A DNA stretch of 64,000 nt, taken from contig BPJP01000007.1 of the NCBI GenBank assembly GCA_026004675.1, positions 62,001-126,000 on the forward strand, written 5' to 3'. How positions within the stretch are numbered: position 1 is the stretch's first letter; each line of letters begins with the position of its first letter. Made by a program: the position numbers and the translations under genes. Below the pieces are notes generated by a model. That model saw only the letters and a program-made list of their open reading frames with translations. It did not search any database and had not been told where the DNA came from. Positions 44,563-53,962 of this stretch are shown here, in pieces. The DNA comes from Gemmatales bacterium. Its GTDB lineage: Bacteria; Planctomycetota; Planctomycetia; Gemmatales; Gemmataceae.

Positions 44563-45159
44563 ATGCCCGAAGTTAAGACCACTGCTCACCTCGACTCTCT
44601 GCTGGGCCGGTTACGGTCGGGGGACGGCAAGGCTCGCGAGGAACTCATCGAAGCAAGTTTGGAACGCTTGCGTTTTTTGGCTCGCCAGATGCTGAATCGG
44701 CAAATCGATTTGCGCCAGCTTTGCGACACGGACGATATTTTGCAACAATCGATGCTCCGCCTTTATCAGGCTTTGCAACAAATTCATCCTGCCTCCGTCC
44801 GGGAATATATCGGTTTGGCAGCACGTCAAATCCGCTGGGTCTTGTTGGACTTGGGTCGGCGAGCAGCCAACGTCCGATCCCAATTCTGTCCGCCGAATGA
44901 TGGTGCCGCACTGGAAAACAGGCCCCCTGCCGATCAGGATGAACCAAGCAGCATTGCGGAGTGGACCGAATTCCACGAGATCATCGATAAACTTCCGGAA
45001 GAAGACCGTGAGATGTTCAACTTGCTTTTCTACCAAGGTTTAAGCCAGGAAGAAGCCGCCGCCATTCTCGGTTTGTCCGTGCGGACAGTGAAAAGACGCT
45101 GGCAGCAGGCCCGCTTGCATTTGCGCGAGCGCTTGCGGGGCGATTCTCCCTTGGGTTGA
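44563..45159 (+). CDS. ECF sigma factor, planctomycete type
   Basis: A 198-residue ECF-type sigma factor of the group common in planctomycetes. Region 2 reads LRFLARQMLNRQIDLRQLCD, then DILQQSMLRLYQAL and SVREYIGLAARQIRWVLLDL; region 4 reads LPEEDREMFNLLFYQGLSQE, then AAAILGLSVRTVKRRWQQAR. Start at 44563 (MPEVKTTAHLDSLL) matches the family; an in-frame ATG 9 codons upstream has no support. It is followed after 101 bp by a Ser/Thr kinase gene in the same direction, the usual pairing in planctomycetes, where the kinase is thought to act in the same signalling route. The protease gene lies divergently, 177 bp away. Confidence 0.9.
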   Translation: MPEVKTTAHLDSLLGRLRSGDGKAREELIEASLERLRFLARQMLNRQIDLRQLCDTDDILQQSMLRLYQALQQIHPASVREYIGLAARQIRWVLLDLGRRAANVRSQFCPPNDGAALENRPPADQDEPSSIAEWTEFHEIIDKLPEEDREMFNLLFYQGLSQEEAAAILGLSVRTVKRRWQQARLHLRERLRGDSPLG

Positions 45160-45260
45160 AAGAAAAGTTGGCACCAAAACGGTTTCGATTACGCTATTTT
45201 CCTTAGACGAAGCCATGGTCGACGGAAACGGTGCCACGGGCGTGGCCAACTGCTTGTTCT

Positions 45261-46637
45261 ATGGGCGACCCGCATCGCGAAGAAGAATTAGCTGAGTTGT
45301 TGCTTCGCTGGGAAGAAAGCGAAGACGACGGCCAGCCAACCAGCATCGCGGACTTGTGTTCCGGTAGGGCTGATTTGTTGCCCGACCTGGAGAAACGAAT
45401 ACAAGCACTTCGCGCAACTCGTTGGCTCAACCGACTGGCCGGCGGCGGACCATTCGTACCAGCGGCAGGACGAATCATTCACGGCTTCCAGCTTGTGGAG
45501 ATTGTGGGCCAGGGAGGTTTCAGCCAGGTCTGGCGCGCCGTGTTCCAGGGAAAAGACGTCGCTGTCAAGCTTGTTCCCATCAACAGGCATGCCGAACCGG
45601 TTGATTGGCAAACTTTGCAGATGCTCAAGGAAATCCGGCATCCCCACATCATCCAAATCCTCGGCGTCTGGAAAACTCCAGACTATCTGGTTATCGGAAT
45701 GGAGCTGGCGGAGGAGACGTTGTTTGATCGTTGGCGGGAGGCTCGGCAACATGGCGAACCGGGAATAGCCGCTCCGGAGTTGTTCGAATACTTTCGACAG
45801 GCTGCAGACGCCATTGACTTCTTGCATTCCCGTAATATCCATCATCGCGACATCAAACCGCAAAACCTCCTCCTTGTCGGCGGCCAGCTCAAAATCAGCG
45901 ATTTTGGCCTGGCCCGTGTGCTCGAAAGCAGCGTCACCGGCCATACCGGAAGCCTTACACTGGCCTATTCCGCACCGGAATTCTTCGATGGCAAGACGAC
46001 GCGGCATTCGGATCAGTATTGCCTCGCCGTCACCTACTGCCAAATGCGAGGCGGAAGATTGCCTTTTATCGGCACGCCCGCACAAATCGTCGCCGGGCAC
46101 CTGCACCGCGCTCCCAACCTGACGATGCTGCCAGCGGAGGAACGATCGATTGTCGCCCGTGCCTTGGCAAAGAACCCCCAACAACGCTGGGCCAGCTGCA
46201 AAGAGTTCGTCGAGCGGTTGGCAACCGCATCTCTTCGAAACCGAAAACGCCGTTTCGTCAGTACGGCGAAGTGGCTGCGCCGCCTCGCTGCCTGCGTCAG
46301 CGGCTGCGCTCTCCTCCTGCTTTTTTTGATCATCTACCAACCATGGCGCGTTTCTGGCCTCACCGACAGGCAGTCTTCCCCTCCCAACATCGACCTGCAT
46401 CCCGTTTTTTCGCTTCGATGGCCGAACACAAATCATCACCCCAGTGGACCGGTTCGCTCCCGTCACCCTCGAAGCCTGGGTCAAACCCGAAGTTCCTGGA
46501 CCTGGCAGGGAAATGCGTTACTTCATCGGCAGCGATATCCCCGAAAAATCCGGCATCAGTATCGGCATGTGGTATCCGGGTTTCGATTACATCGACTGGT
46601 CGGCCGAACCAATGTTCATTGCCCAACTCCTGCCTGA
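45261..46637 (+). pseudogene. Ser/Thr protein kinase part of a frameshifted kinase-LamG gene
   Basis: A Hanks-type Ser/Thr kinase with a short N-terminal extension. Kinase motifs are complete: Gly-rich loop GQGGFSQVW (83-91), VAVK with K103, HRDIKPQN (195-202), DFGLA (214-218) and YSAPEF. A membrane helix follows at about 340-365 (ACVSGCALLLLFLII). After about residue 380 the frame is out of register: authentic sequence continues one frame over as a LamG domain. One extra T in the TTTTTT run at 46405-46410 explains this; without it the protein runs smoothly into RFDGRTQIITPVDRF. The kinase domain itself looks functional. Start at 45261 (MGDPHREEELAELL) fits other planctomycete kinases. Confidence 0.85.
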
Positions 46638-47073
46638 AAACGGCTCCCGCTGGGTGGTATCGAACACAAGAATACCCGTTGGCACCTGGTCCCACGTGGC
46701 AGGAGTTTTTGGTTCCGAGAAATCGGTCTTGTTTCTGAACGGACGACCCGTCGCACGCGGTCTCGCCACCGGGAACTCGCCCGATACGCCCTTCGTGATC
46801 GGACATGCTGGCCGGGACAATCCTTCCAACCATTTCTTTGTCGGCAAGATGTACACGATCCGCATTTCGCGAGGCGAGCGTTACCACGACGCATTTACGC
46901 CTTCCACCACCTTCGAAAAGGATGACGCAACCCTGCTCTTGTATGATCCGTCTCACGTCGAAGGAAACCGCGTCACCGATCTGAGCGGCAAGGGCAACCA
47001 TGGCGTCATCAAAAAAAGGGAAGCACCTGGCGATTCGAACTCCCTGGTCGACGACGAAACAGCCAAGAAATGA
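46411..47073 (+). pseudogene. LamG domain, C-terminal part of the frameshifted kinase gene
   Basis: The extracytoplasmic half of the kinase at 45261. In this frame the sequence begins RFDGRTQIITPVDRFAPVT and shows a full LamG fold: VTLEAWVKPE, GTWSHVAGVFG, SVLFLNGRPVA, KMYTIRISRGERYHD and a C-terminal DLSGKGNHGVI. The only in-frame start codon, GTG at 46444, falls inside the first strand of the domain and has no ribosome-binding site, which supports a single original gene. The complete product would be kinase, membrane helix, LamG sensor of about 603 residues. Confidence 0.8.
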
Positions 47074-47309
47074 CAATCGTCACAAACCTCGCCACGCTCC
47101 CTCATCGAAACCAGGAACGAACGACACGCGAGAAGTCTCGTCGAAAGAAGCCGCCTCCATGGTGCGGATGCAGGCTTTCAGCTTCTCAAACACCGTGTCC
47201 CCTAGCAGCCCTCTGTCTCGCTAATGATTTGTGAGAGGAGAATCGACGAGCAAATGCAAGCCAGGCACTAGTGAAATCGAGTTTCGTGTTGAGCAAAAGA
47301 GGGGAGACT

Positions 47310-48224
47310 ATGACAAACCGTCGCGGGTTCACACTGATCGAATTGCTTGTGGTTATCGCAATCATAGGGGCGTTGATTGGACTCCTTTTGCCAGCAGTGC
47401 AAAAAGCCCGTGAGGCTGCCGCTCGAATCAAGTGCGTTAATAATCTGAAGCAGCTTGGTCTCGCCTTTCATTCTCATCACGATGCCCACGGCTTTTTCCC
47501 GTCTGGGGGAGAAAGCCCGAACCAGCCTCCAACCTACTTGACACCTGGCGCGCCGGCTGTCGGGGAGGCACAAGCGGCAGGCTGGGGATTTCAAATCCTG
47601 CCATTTATCGAAGCTGAAAACGTTTGGCGCGGTGGAGGAGCATCGACGATAACCGAGTGCCGTCGCAACGCGGTGGGCGCGCCGGTTCCGGTCTTTTTCT
47701 GTCCCTCGCGCCGCAGTCCCGGAGTCGTTGAAACCGGGTGGTTCCCGCCCAATTTTTTGACCAACAGGAGCCTGCCTCCTCCCGTCCGGACGGCCATGTC
47801 CGACTATGCCGCAAGCAACTCGGAAGGCACCGGTGTTTTACGGCGACTTCAAGTATTACGAATCAATGATATTTTGGACGGGTCCTCCAACACGCTTTTG
47901 CTGGGCGACAAGCACATGCATCTGCCGTATATGGGTCGCTGGCACGATCGGGATAACGAAGGCTACACGGCCGGTTGGAACCATGACACCATTCGGACGA
48001 CACTGGCTCCTCCGATCAGAGATACGAAGGGCGCCAGTCCACCGCCTGATATCTACATTCCTGGAAGTATTGTTGGTCCAGGGCAGTTCGGTTCATCCCA
48101 CCTTGGCGGAATCAATGCAACTTTCGCGGATGGTTCTGTCCGGTCCATCGGTTACAATATCGATCGCACGACATTCAGACTGCTGGGGCATATTTCCGAT
48201 GGTCAAGCTCTGCCGCCTTTTTGA
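47310..48224 (+). CDS. DUF1559 protein with type IV pilin-like N terminus
   Basis: A 304-residue member of the DUF1559 family, strongly amplified in planctomycetes. The N terminus [20 protein letters not shown] is a type IV prepilin/pseudopilin leader and helix, followed by [20 protein letters not shown] and [16 protein letters not shown]. The C terminus has the hallmark [14 protein letters not shown]. Such proteins are expected to be processed by a prepilin peptidase and displayed on the cell envelope; their job is unknown. Start at 47310 ([12 protein letters not shown]) follows GGGGAG, an appropriate ribosome-binding site; an ATG 13 codons upstream is less likely. Confidence 0.95.
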   Translation: MTNRRGFTLIELLVVIAIIGALIGLLLPAVQKAREAAARIKCVNNLKQLGLAFHSHHDAHGFFPSGGESPNQPPTYLTPGAPAVGEAQAAGWGFQILPFIEAENVWRGGGASTITECRRNAVGAPVPVFFCPSRRSPGVVETGWFPPNFLTNRSLPPPVRTAMSDYAASNSEGTGVLRRLQVLRINDILDGSSNTLLLGDKHMHLPYMGRWHDRDNEGYTAGWNHDTIRTTLAPPIRDTKGASPPPDIYIPGSIVGPGQFGSSHLGGINATFADGSVRSIGYNIDRTTFRLLGHISDGQALPPF

Positions 48225-48335
48225 AAGGTGGCTGTCTTGCCGGATCCACGGTCGGAGAAGCCGCAGCCTGTGCGCTATTCGGACTCCATGTCCCCCCTTG
48301 ACCTTCGTCCGACGCTGATTCGCGAGTCGATGGCA

Positions 48336-49994
48336 TCAGCGTTGGGGAATCAGTTCAAGACAAACGAGCCGATCGGCTCCGCGAACGTAGAGCAAGCCAT
48401 GAGCAAGAATGGGTGCTTCCCAGCAGGGGGGACGAAGCAACAGGTCGCCTTCATCATCGGAAGAATCGGGGGTCTCGCGGCGCAGAACCAGATGAGACAC
48501 TTCCTCGTATTTCTTCGGATTGATCTTGAGAAGGCGAAGATGGCCGTTTTCGCTCATGCAGACAAAATGGCCGTCGACTTTCAGCAGGGAACTTCGCGTC
48601 AAGTTCGGCTCTGACCACATGATTTTCCCGGTGGCCAGCTCGATGCAGCGCAAGACGGCGTTGTGGGAATGTCGCCCACTGCAGCCGTACAAATAGCCTT
48701 CATGATAAATCGGCGTATTCCAGTGGCATTCCATAATCTTGTTGCGGAAGCCATTGTTCGCATCTGACCAGACCACCTTGTAGCTGTCTCCGACGATCTT
48801 CAAGAGGGCACTGCCGGCGCCATAGGTTTCCGAAATAAAGACGTGGTCGCCAACAACCACGGGACAGGAGGCATTGACGCTCTCAAAGATTTTCGCACGC
48901 CAGGGAAAATGAAAACGAATCTTGCCGGTCGCAGGCTCCATGCCAATCAGCCCGCCACGTGCCAAAACGAAGCACCAGCGCTTTTTGCCGATCGTCGCGA
49001 TCACCGGGCTCGAGTAGCTGGCCAGGTCGTCACCGACGGCATACTTTACTTTGCCCGTGTATTTGTCAAATGCCACGACGGCCGTATGGTTGCTCTTTTG
49101 GTTGAGGCGGCGAACCTCCCCTTTGGGAGAGCCGCCAACCTGGGCGATGAGCAAATCCCCTTCGATGATCGGCGTACTGCCGACCCCGAAGAAGTTTTTC
49201 ACGACGTTGAAACGTTTGACCGTGTCGATTTGCCAGAGTTTTTTGCCGGTGACGGCATTGAGACAGACCAGCATTCCGTCGACGCCGTAGATGTAGACTC
49301 GATCGCCATCGACAACAGGGGAACAGCGCGGTCCGTTGTTGTAGCCGTAGTCGTCTTCATAGAAAGTCGGGTAGTGAAAATCCCACAGGAACTCGCCGGT
49401 TTCGCTTTTCAGGCAAGTCAACCTAGCCGTGTCGACGAGCTGGGAGGGATCGATCGAAAGATAGACCAGGTTGGGCCAAAAGTGCGGCGTCAGCGAGCAG
49501 AAGCCGCCAAACTGAGCGAATCCCCACATGGCCCGTTGGCGTCGTCGGTCGACGCGGTCGAAGTGGAACAGCCGACCTTTGGAAATGACGGGCATGCCGT
49601 AACCGGTGCCGATCTCCCTTTGCCAGACGATGCGCAAGCCTTTTTTGGGCCAGGGAGCGATGATGCCTGTTTCCGGCGACGTGCTTTGCCGATGCGGGCC
49701 CAAAAAAGTTGGCCAGTCGATACCGGTTTTTCGCGTCCGCAAATCGGGGACGTTGGCTGCCTCCGTGTGGAATGCCAACCAGTAAAAGGGTGAGGCGAAG
49801 CCTGAAGCTGCGCTAGCCAGCAGCGAAGCTGTTTCCACGTTCCCAGCTGCGTTCGTCAGCAAAGCCTCATTCTCGACACGAATGCTTTGTCGCGCGGCTG
49901 CCGATTCGTGACTTTGTTCGACCTGAGTCACGGCAGGCTGACGAGTGCAGCCAGCAAGCAAACCTGTGAGGAGAATCGGCCAACCAAAGCGCAT
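48336..49994 (-). CDS. PQQ-like beta-propeller lipoprotein
   Basis: A 552-residue predicted lipoprotein: N terminus MRFGWPILLTGLLAGC with a lipobox Cys16. The mature protein is a PQQ/BamB-type eight-bladed propeller, with blades marked by SPVVDGDRVYIYGVDGMLVC, LNAVTGKKLWQ, STPIIEGDLLIAQVGG, ATGKIRFHFPW, NTPIYHEGYLYGCSGRH and ELATGKIMWSEP. In planctomycetes such proteins are common and mostly uncharacterised; dehydrogenase activity cannot be assumed. GGAGG lies upstream of the ATG. The DUF1559 gene is convergent. The DUF1501 gene ends just behind on the opposite side (39 bp) in the same direction, so the two may share a transcript. Confidence 0.87.
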   Translation of the reverse strand: MRFGWPILLTGLLAGCTRQPAVTQVEQSHESAAARQSIRVENEALLTNAAGNVETASLLASAASGFASPFYWLAFHTEAANVPDLRTRKTGIDWPTFLGPHRQSTSPETGIIAPWPKKGLRIVWQREIGTGYGMPVISKGRLFHFDRVDRRRQRAMWGFAQFGGFCSLTPHFWPNLVYLSIDPSQLVDTARLTCLKSETGEFLWDFHYPTFYEDDYGYNNGPRCSPVVDGDRVYIYGVDGMLVCLNAVTGKKLWQIDTVKRFNVVKNFFGVGSTPIIEGDLLIAQVGGSPKGEVRRLNQKSNHTAVVAFDKYTGKVKYAVGDDLASYSSPVIATIGKKRWCFVLARGGLIGMEPATGKIRFHFPWRAKIFESVNASCPVVVGDHVFISETYGAGSALLKIVGDSYKVVWSDANNGFRNKIMECHWNTPIYHEGYLYGCSGRHSHNAVLRCIELATGKIMWSEPNLTRSSLLKVDGHFVCMSENGHLRLLKINPKKYEEVSHLVLRRETPDSSDDEGDLLLRPPCWEAPILAHGLLYVRGADRLVCLELIPQR

Positions 49995-50033
49995 ACGGCA
50001 ACCTCCGTAGAAATATCTGAGGCTTTCTCCCTG

Positions 50034-51497
50034 TCAGGCGAGAATGTCATGAACCACGTGGCCAAAGACGTCTGTCAAACGGAAATCGCGTCCCTGGTAG
50101 CGATAGGTCAGTTTTTCATGGTCGAGGCCGAGCAGGTGGAGGATTGTCGCCTGGAGATCGTGCACGTGGACCTTGTTTTCCGCAACGGTAAAGCCGAGCT
50201 CGTCGGAAGCGCCAAAGGTGAAACCTCTTTTGATGCCGCCGCCGGCTAGAAACATCGTGTAACAATCGGGATAGTGGTCGCGTCCCAGAACTTTACTCTT
50301 GGCCGTTCGGCCTTCGCGGAACGGGGTGCGGCCGAATTCGCCGCTCCAAATGACCAGCGTTTCATCGAGCAAGCCTCGGGCTTTGAGGTCGGTAAGAAGC
50401 GCTGCCACAGGACGATCCATCAGTTGGCAACGCTTGGCCAGCCCGTCACCAATCCCGGTGCTGGGGCTTGTGCCGTGAAAATCCCAGCCCCAGTCGAAAA
50501 GTTGCACAAAACGAACTCCTTGCTCGACGAGCCGCCGAGCCAAAAGACAATTGCTGGCAAAGCTGCCATCTCCTGGTTGGGCACCATACATTTCTAATGT
50601 TTGCCTGGTTTCACGCGACACGTCCATGACTTCCGGGGCAGAGATTTGCATGCGGTATGCCAGTTCATATTGGGCAATTCGGGTCACCGTCTCCGGATGG
50701 CCCAGTTCCCTGGCTTGAAGCTCGTTCAAATCGCGCAGGGCGTCGAGACTGAGGCGGCGAACGTCGCGATCCATGCCCTTGGGATTGGAAAGATACAAAA
50801 CCGGATCGCCTTTCGATCGGCACTGCACCCCCTGGTAGACGGTGGGCAGGAAGCCACTGCCCCAGGCGCTCTTGCCCGCGGACGGATTCGTCCCACCGGA
50901 AATCAGGACGACATAACCCGGCAGATTTTCGTTTTCCGAACCGAGTCCATACGTCACCCACGCTCCCATTGCCGGACGACCCATCCGAGGCGAACCAGTG
51001 TACAAGAACATCTGCGCCGGTGCATGGTTGAACTGATCCGTATTCATCGACTTGATGAAGGTGATGTCATCAACGACTTTGGCGATGTTGGGCAGGATGT
51101 CAGCCACCCAGGCACCACACTGGCCGTGCTGGGAAAACTTCTGAGGCGTCCCCAACAACTTGGGTCGGGCGCTGGTGAATGCGAACCGCTTCCCTTTGTA
51201 AAACTCATCCGGACACAGTTCGCCGTCTCGTTTCACAAGCTCCGGCTTGTAATCGAACAGATCGAGATGCGGCGGAGAGCCGGCCATGTGCAGAAAAATG
51301 ACGCTCTTGGCGCGGGCGTCAAAGTGCGGTCTTTTCGGTGCCAGAGGATTGAGCGGTTTGTCTGCGATGCCCGCTTTCGTGTCCCTGTGCAACAGTGTCG
51401 CCAGCGCCATGCTGCCGATCCCTAATTGGCAGTCGCGCAGAAAATGCCGGCGCGTCATATGACGCGTATACTCGAGATTCACTTCGTTGCCTTTCAT
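50034..51497 (-). CDS. DUF1501 protein with Tat signal
   Basis: A 487-residue DUF1501 protein (sulfatase-like alkaline phosphatase fold without known activity). A twin-arginine signal TRRHFLRDCQLGIGSMALA begins at residue 14. Typical features are VIFLHMAGSPPHLDLFDYKP, FNHAPAQMFLYTGSPRMGRP, LVEQGVRFVQLFDWGWD, VIWSGEFGRTPF and GRDHYPDCYT. In planctomycetes this family is usually next to a DUF1549/DUF1553 (PSD1) cytochrome gene; here none is adjacent, so it stands without its usual partner. The start at 51497 (MKGNEVNLEYTRHM) has GGAGTGGG upstream; the ATG at 51458 directly before the Arg pair is an alternative. Confidence 0.9.
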   Translation of the reverse strand: MKGNEVNLEYTRHMTRRHFLRDCQLGIGSMALATLLHRDTKAGIADKPLNPLAPKRPHFDARAKSVIFLHMAGSPPHLDLFDYKPELVKRDGELCPDEFYKGKRFAFTSARPKLLGTPQKFSQHGQCGAWVADILPNIAKVVDDITFIKSMNTDQFNHAPAQMFLYTGSPRMGRPAMGAWVTYGLGSENENLPGYVVLISGGTNPSAGKSAWGSGFLPTVYQGVQCRSKGDPVLYLSNPKGMDRDVRRLSLDALRDLNELQARELGHPETVTRIAQYELAYRMQISAPEVMDVSRETRQTLEMYGAQPGDGSFASNCLLARRLVEQGVRFVQLFDWGWDFHGTSPSTGIGDGLAKRCQLMDRPVAALLTDLKARGLLDETLVIWSGEFGRTPFREGRTAKSKVLGRDHYPDCYTMFLAGGGIKRGFTFGASDELGFTVAENKVHVHDLQATILHLLGLDHEKLTYRYQGRDFRLTDVFGHVVHDILA

Positions 51498-51753
51498 CGT
51501 CCCACTCCGCGTGACATTCTTACCCACCAAACTAACATCCTGCCGATCGAGCGACAACGAATTTTCAAAAAGGCAAGGGCCTCGGCAGCGCTGTTTTGGA
51601 TGGAAAACTTCACCCTGCTCGTCGCATGGCTATAGCGTCCTAAGAAGCAGGGACCAGCCAGGTGCAAAAAACGCGCAAGTCGCGTCTGTTCGGCCGTTTC
51701 TTCTTGGGGAAGAGGCATCTTTGCCGATGATTCGATCCAAAAAGGAGGACAGA

Positions 51754-52059
51754 ATGAAACGGTTCTCGTTTGTTCTTGGGATCACGGTCGCAAGCATGCT
51801 CGTGCTGGCCGTTAGCCCGGCATGGGCACATGATCCCCGCCCCTGCCGCGTCTATCCGCCCGCTTACCGATCCTATTACCGAGTCGTGCAACCGGTCCCT
51901 GTTTACCCGCGCGTCGTCTACCAATACCCTGTGCCCGTTCCCTATTATGGTACGGTCGTGCAACCCGCCTATCCTCCGCCGCCGGTTGTCTATTACGATG
52001 TTCCCCGGTTTTCGATCGGCTTTCAAGGACGAAACTTCTCATTCTATTACTCCCGTTAG
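51754..52059 (+). CDS. Small exported Tyr/Pro-rich protein
   Basis: A 101-residue protein with a clear signal peptide (MKRFSFVLGITVASMLVLAV, cleavage near AWA). The mature part is rich in tyrosine, proline and valine, with repeats of the type PVPVYPRVVYQYPVPVPYYG, and ends in SFYYSR. Similar low-complexity exported proteins occur across planctomycetes; no function is known. Start at 51754 has an excellent ribosome-binding site (AAAGGAGGACAGA). It is divergent from the DUF1501 gene and convergent with the GTPase gene. Confidence 0.85.
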   Translation: MKRFSFVLGITVASMLVLAVSPAWAHDPRPCRVYPPAYRSYYRVVQPVPVYPRVVYQYPVPVPYYGTVVQPAYPPPPVVYYDVPRFSIGFQGRNFSFYYSR

Positions 52060-52086
52060 CCAGCCGATCGCCAGCACAAGCGCACT

Positions 52087-52130
52087 TTCTTCTCGAGCCG
52101 GTACCCCCTTGGGCGCCGGCTCTGGAAGAA
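52087..52130. other. Composite hairpin between convergent genes
   Basis: Outer arms 52087-52092 / 52125-52130 (6 bp) flank inner arms 52095-52101 / 52116-52122 (7 bp, GAGCCGG/CCGGCTC). It lies between the convergent genes ending at 52059 and 52154. No U-tract follows on either strand, so termination is possible but not shown. Confidence 0.4.
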
Positions 52131-52153
52131 GCAAGATGCAGATTGCTGATGCC

Positions 52154-53941
52154 TTACGCTTTGCCCGCCGTCGCTTGAGTGATTGCTGTTTGCAGATGCT
52201 GCACGGCGGACGGTATTCGTTTTATGGCTAGTTGCAGGCGTTCGAAGGAAGAGCCACCGGTGGCGGGCCACTGCGCCAGCCAGGTAGCCAGCGGTCCTGA
52301 AAGGTGTTGCGACACCAGGGTTTGTTGTCTCAGTCGGGTCTGTTCGCGCTGATGATCGACGTAGCGGGCGCCGAGCACCTCGACGAGTTGCTGCGTAACG
52401 GAGGCGGCCAGAGGAACAAGGATCAAGTCGGTCCAATTGATGCCGCCAGCGACGACCGTGCCCAGAATGGCGGCGACATCGAGAGTGAATTTGCTGCCCC
52501 GCAAAGTGTTCAAGGCTACAGGGTTTTTTTCAAGGTCTTCGTAGATGGCCCGGGCCGTTCGGTTGACTTCTTCGGCGATGCTGGTCTGGAACGTTTTTAC
52601 TCCCTGCTGAAAGCGTTCGCGCGCCTGGTTGGCCAATCCGCCGGCAAAACCTTTTTCGATATGAGCCCAAAGAGGGTGAGAGTTGGCTCGCTGAGTCGCC
52701 TCCTTTTGCAGCATGTCCAACCAGCTGGCCAAAGCGCCTTCGAGCACGGCCTGTTCGGGCATGGCATGTGCTTCCGGTTGCTTCATCGTTTTGCTGACGA
52801 ATCCCTTCAGCCAACGATAAGGGGCCCTCACGATGTTCAAAGCGTTTGCAACAGGCCGTCCCACCCCTGGCAGTTCCAGCATGTCAATCAAACGCATCAA
52901 GGCTTCGTCGAAATGCTGATATTTTTCACTAGCCAGATATTCCCGGCGATAGCGATCGTCGAATTCCTGCTGCCCGGCTTTGACCAGTGATCTCCAGCTC
53001 TCGAGCGCGTCGATGTCGCGTTTGGCGACACTGAGAAGTTTTTCCTGCGAAGTCGCCAGATAATTGGCTGCAGCCCGAACCGTTCGGATGCGTGCTTTCT
53101 GGGGAGGGTCTCCCAGAACGTTGATCTGGTTGACCAGAGGGATGCGATACTTGTCAGCCAAACGTGCTGGATCCGCGAGCTGTTCCGGCTTCAAGTTGGG
53201 GATGGCGACACAGACAGCGCCGCCTGGCATTTTGCTCAGCACTTCTTTTTGAAAATGAGCCAGGAAGGCAGGCGCATCTGCTTCACGCATTTTGGTCAGG
53301 CAGCAAACGACCGGCTTGCCAGCCCTTAAGAGCATGTGCAAGAACTGCGTCGGAATCTCGTCGTTGTAGCGTTCATCGGAAGCGACATAAACGATGACAT
53401 CTGCCAAGGCGGCTGCTTCGAGCAAACGGGGCACATAGCCACTAGCCGCCCAGGTCGTCATGTCGGGGCAATCCCAGATGACGAACCGCTGCAACAGACT
53501 AACGATTTTCGGCTCGTGGGTGACAGTGCGAATCTGGTAGACGTCGGCATCGAGACTGGAGGGTCCGGGGTTGGCAAGTCGCTGCAGTTTGCCGAGAAAT
53601 CCAACGTGTCCGGTCCACGTGGCGGCAGTATTTGGAGCGACATAGGCAATGGGATGGCGGGTGAAGCCGGCTTGCGGGTTGGCCTCTGCCGAGGGAGCGC
53701 CCGTGAGCATGTTGGACACCGTGCTCTTGCCGGTGCCGGCACCACCGACCACCGCGATGTGTAATGGGATCGCTGGCTGGCCATCGAGGAACGGACCGAT
53801 CACGTTGCGTACCAGTGCCGCTGCCAGGTGAAGTTCGCTCGAATGAGCTGCCAATTGCGGTGATTTTCGGCAATGGTCCTCGAGCCAGCCAAGGTCGCTG
53901 GCCAGCTGAGTCGTCAACGTTCGATGATCAGGTTTTTCCAT
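52154..53941 (-). CDS. Large GTPase of the dynamin/Era-like P-loop class
   Basis: A 595-residue protein with a GTPase domain in the N-terminal 230 residues: P-loop GGAGTGKS (66-73), a switch-II-like DCPDMTTW (157-164) and a base-recognition TKMREAD (216-222) in place of NKxD. The remaining 365 residues are mostly helical, with a hydrophobic, glycine-containing segment (about 490-520; AAILGTVVAGGINWTDLILV) that could insert in or lie on a membrane, as in dynamin-like proteins. The G4 motif TKxxEAD keeps the expected lysine and aspartate. Function is unknown; roles in membrane remodelling or cell division are possible. An O-methyltransferase gene precedes it by 21 bp on the same strand. Confidence 0.8.
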   Translation of the reverse strand: MEKPDHRTLTTQLASDLGWLEDHCRKSPQLAAHSSELHLAAALVRNVIGPFLDGQPAIPLHIAVVGGAGTGKSTVSNMLTGAPSAEANPQAGFTRHPIAYVAPNTAATWTGHVGFLGKLQRLANPGPSSLDADVYQIRTVTHEPKIVSLLQRFVIWDCPDMTTWAASGYVPRLLEAAALADVIVYVASDERYNDEIPTQFLHMLLRAGKPVVCCLTKMREADAPAFLAHFQKEVLSKMPGGAVCVAIPNLKPEQLADPARLADKYRIPLVNQINVLGDPPQKARIRTVRAAANYLATSQEKLLSVAKRDIDALESWRSLVKAGQQEFDDRYRREYLASEKYQHFDEALMRLIDMLELPGVGRPVANALNIVRAPYRWLKGFVSKTMKQPEAHAMPEQAVLEGALASWLDMLQKEATQRANSHPLWAHIEKGFAGGLANQARERFQQGVKTFQTSIAEEVNRTARAIYEDLEKNPVALNTLRGSKFTLDVAAILGTVVAGGINWTDLILVPLAASVTQQLVEVLGARYVDHQREQTRLRQQTLVSQHLSGPLATWLAQWPATGGSSFERLQLAIKRIPSAVQHLQTAITQATAGKA

Positions 53942-53962
53942 GGAAATTCAATCGTTGCAGGG

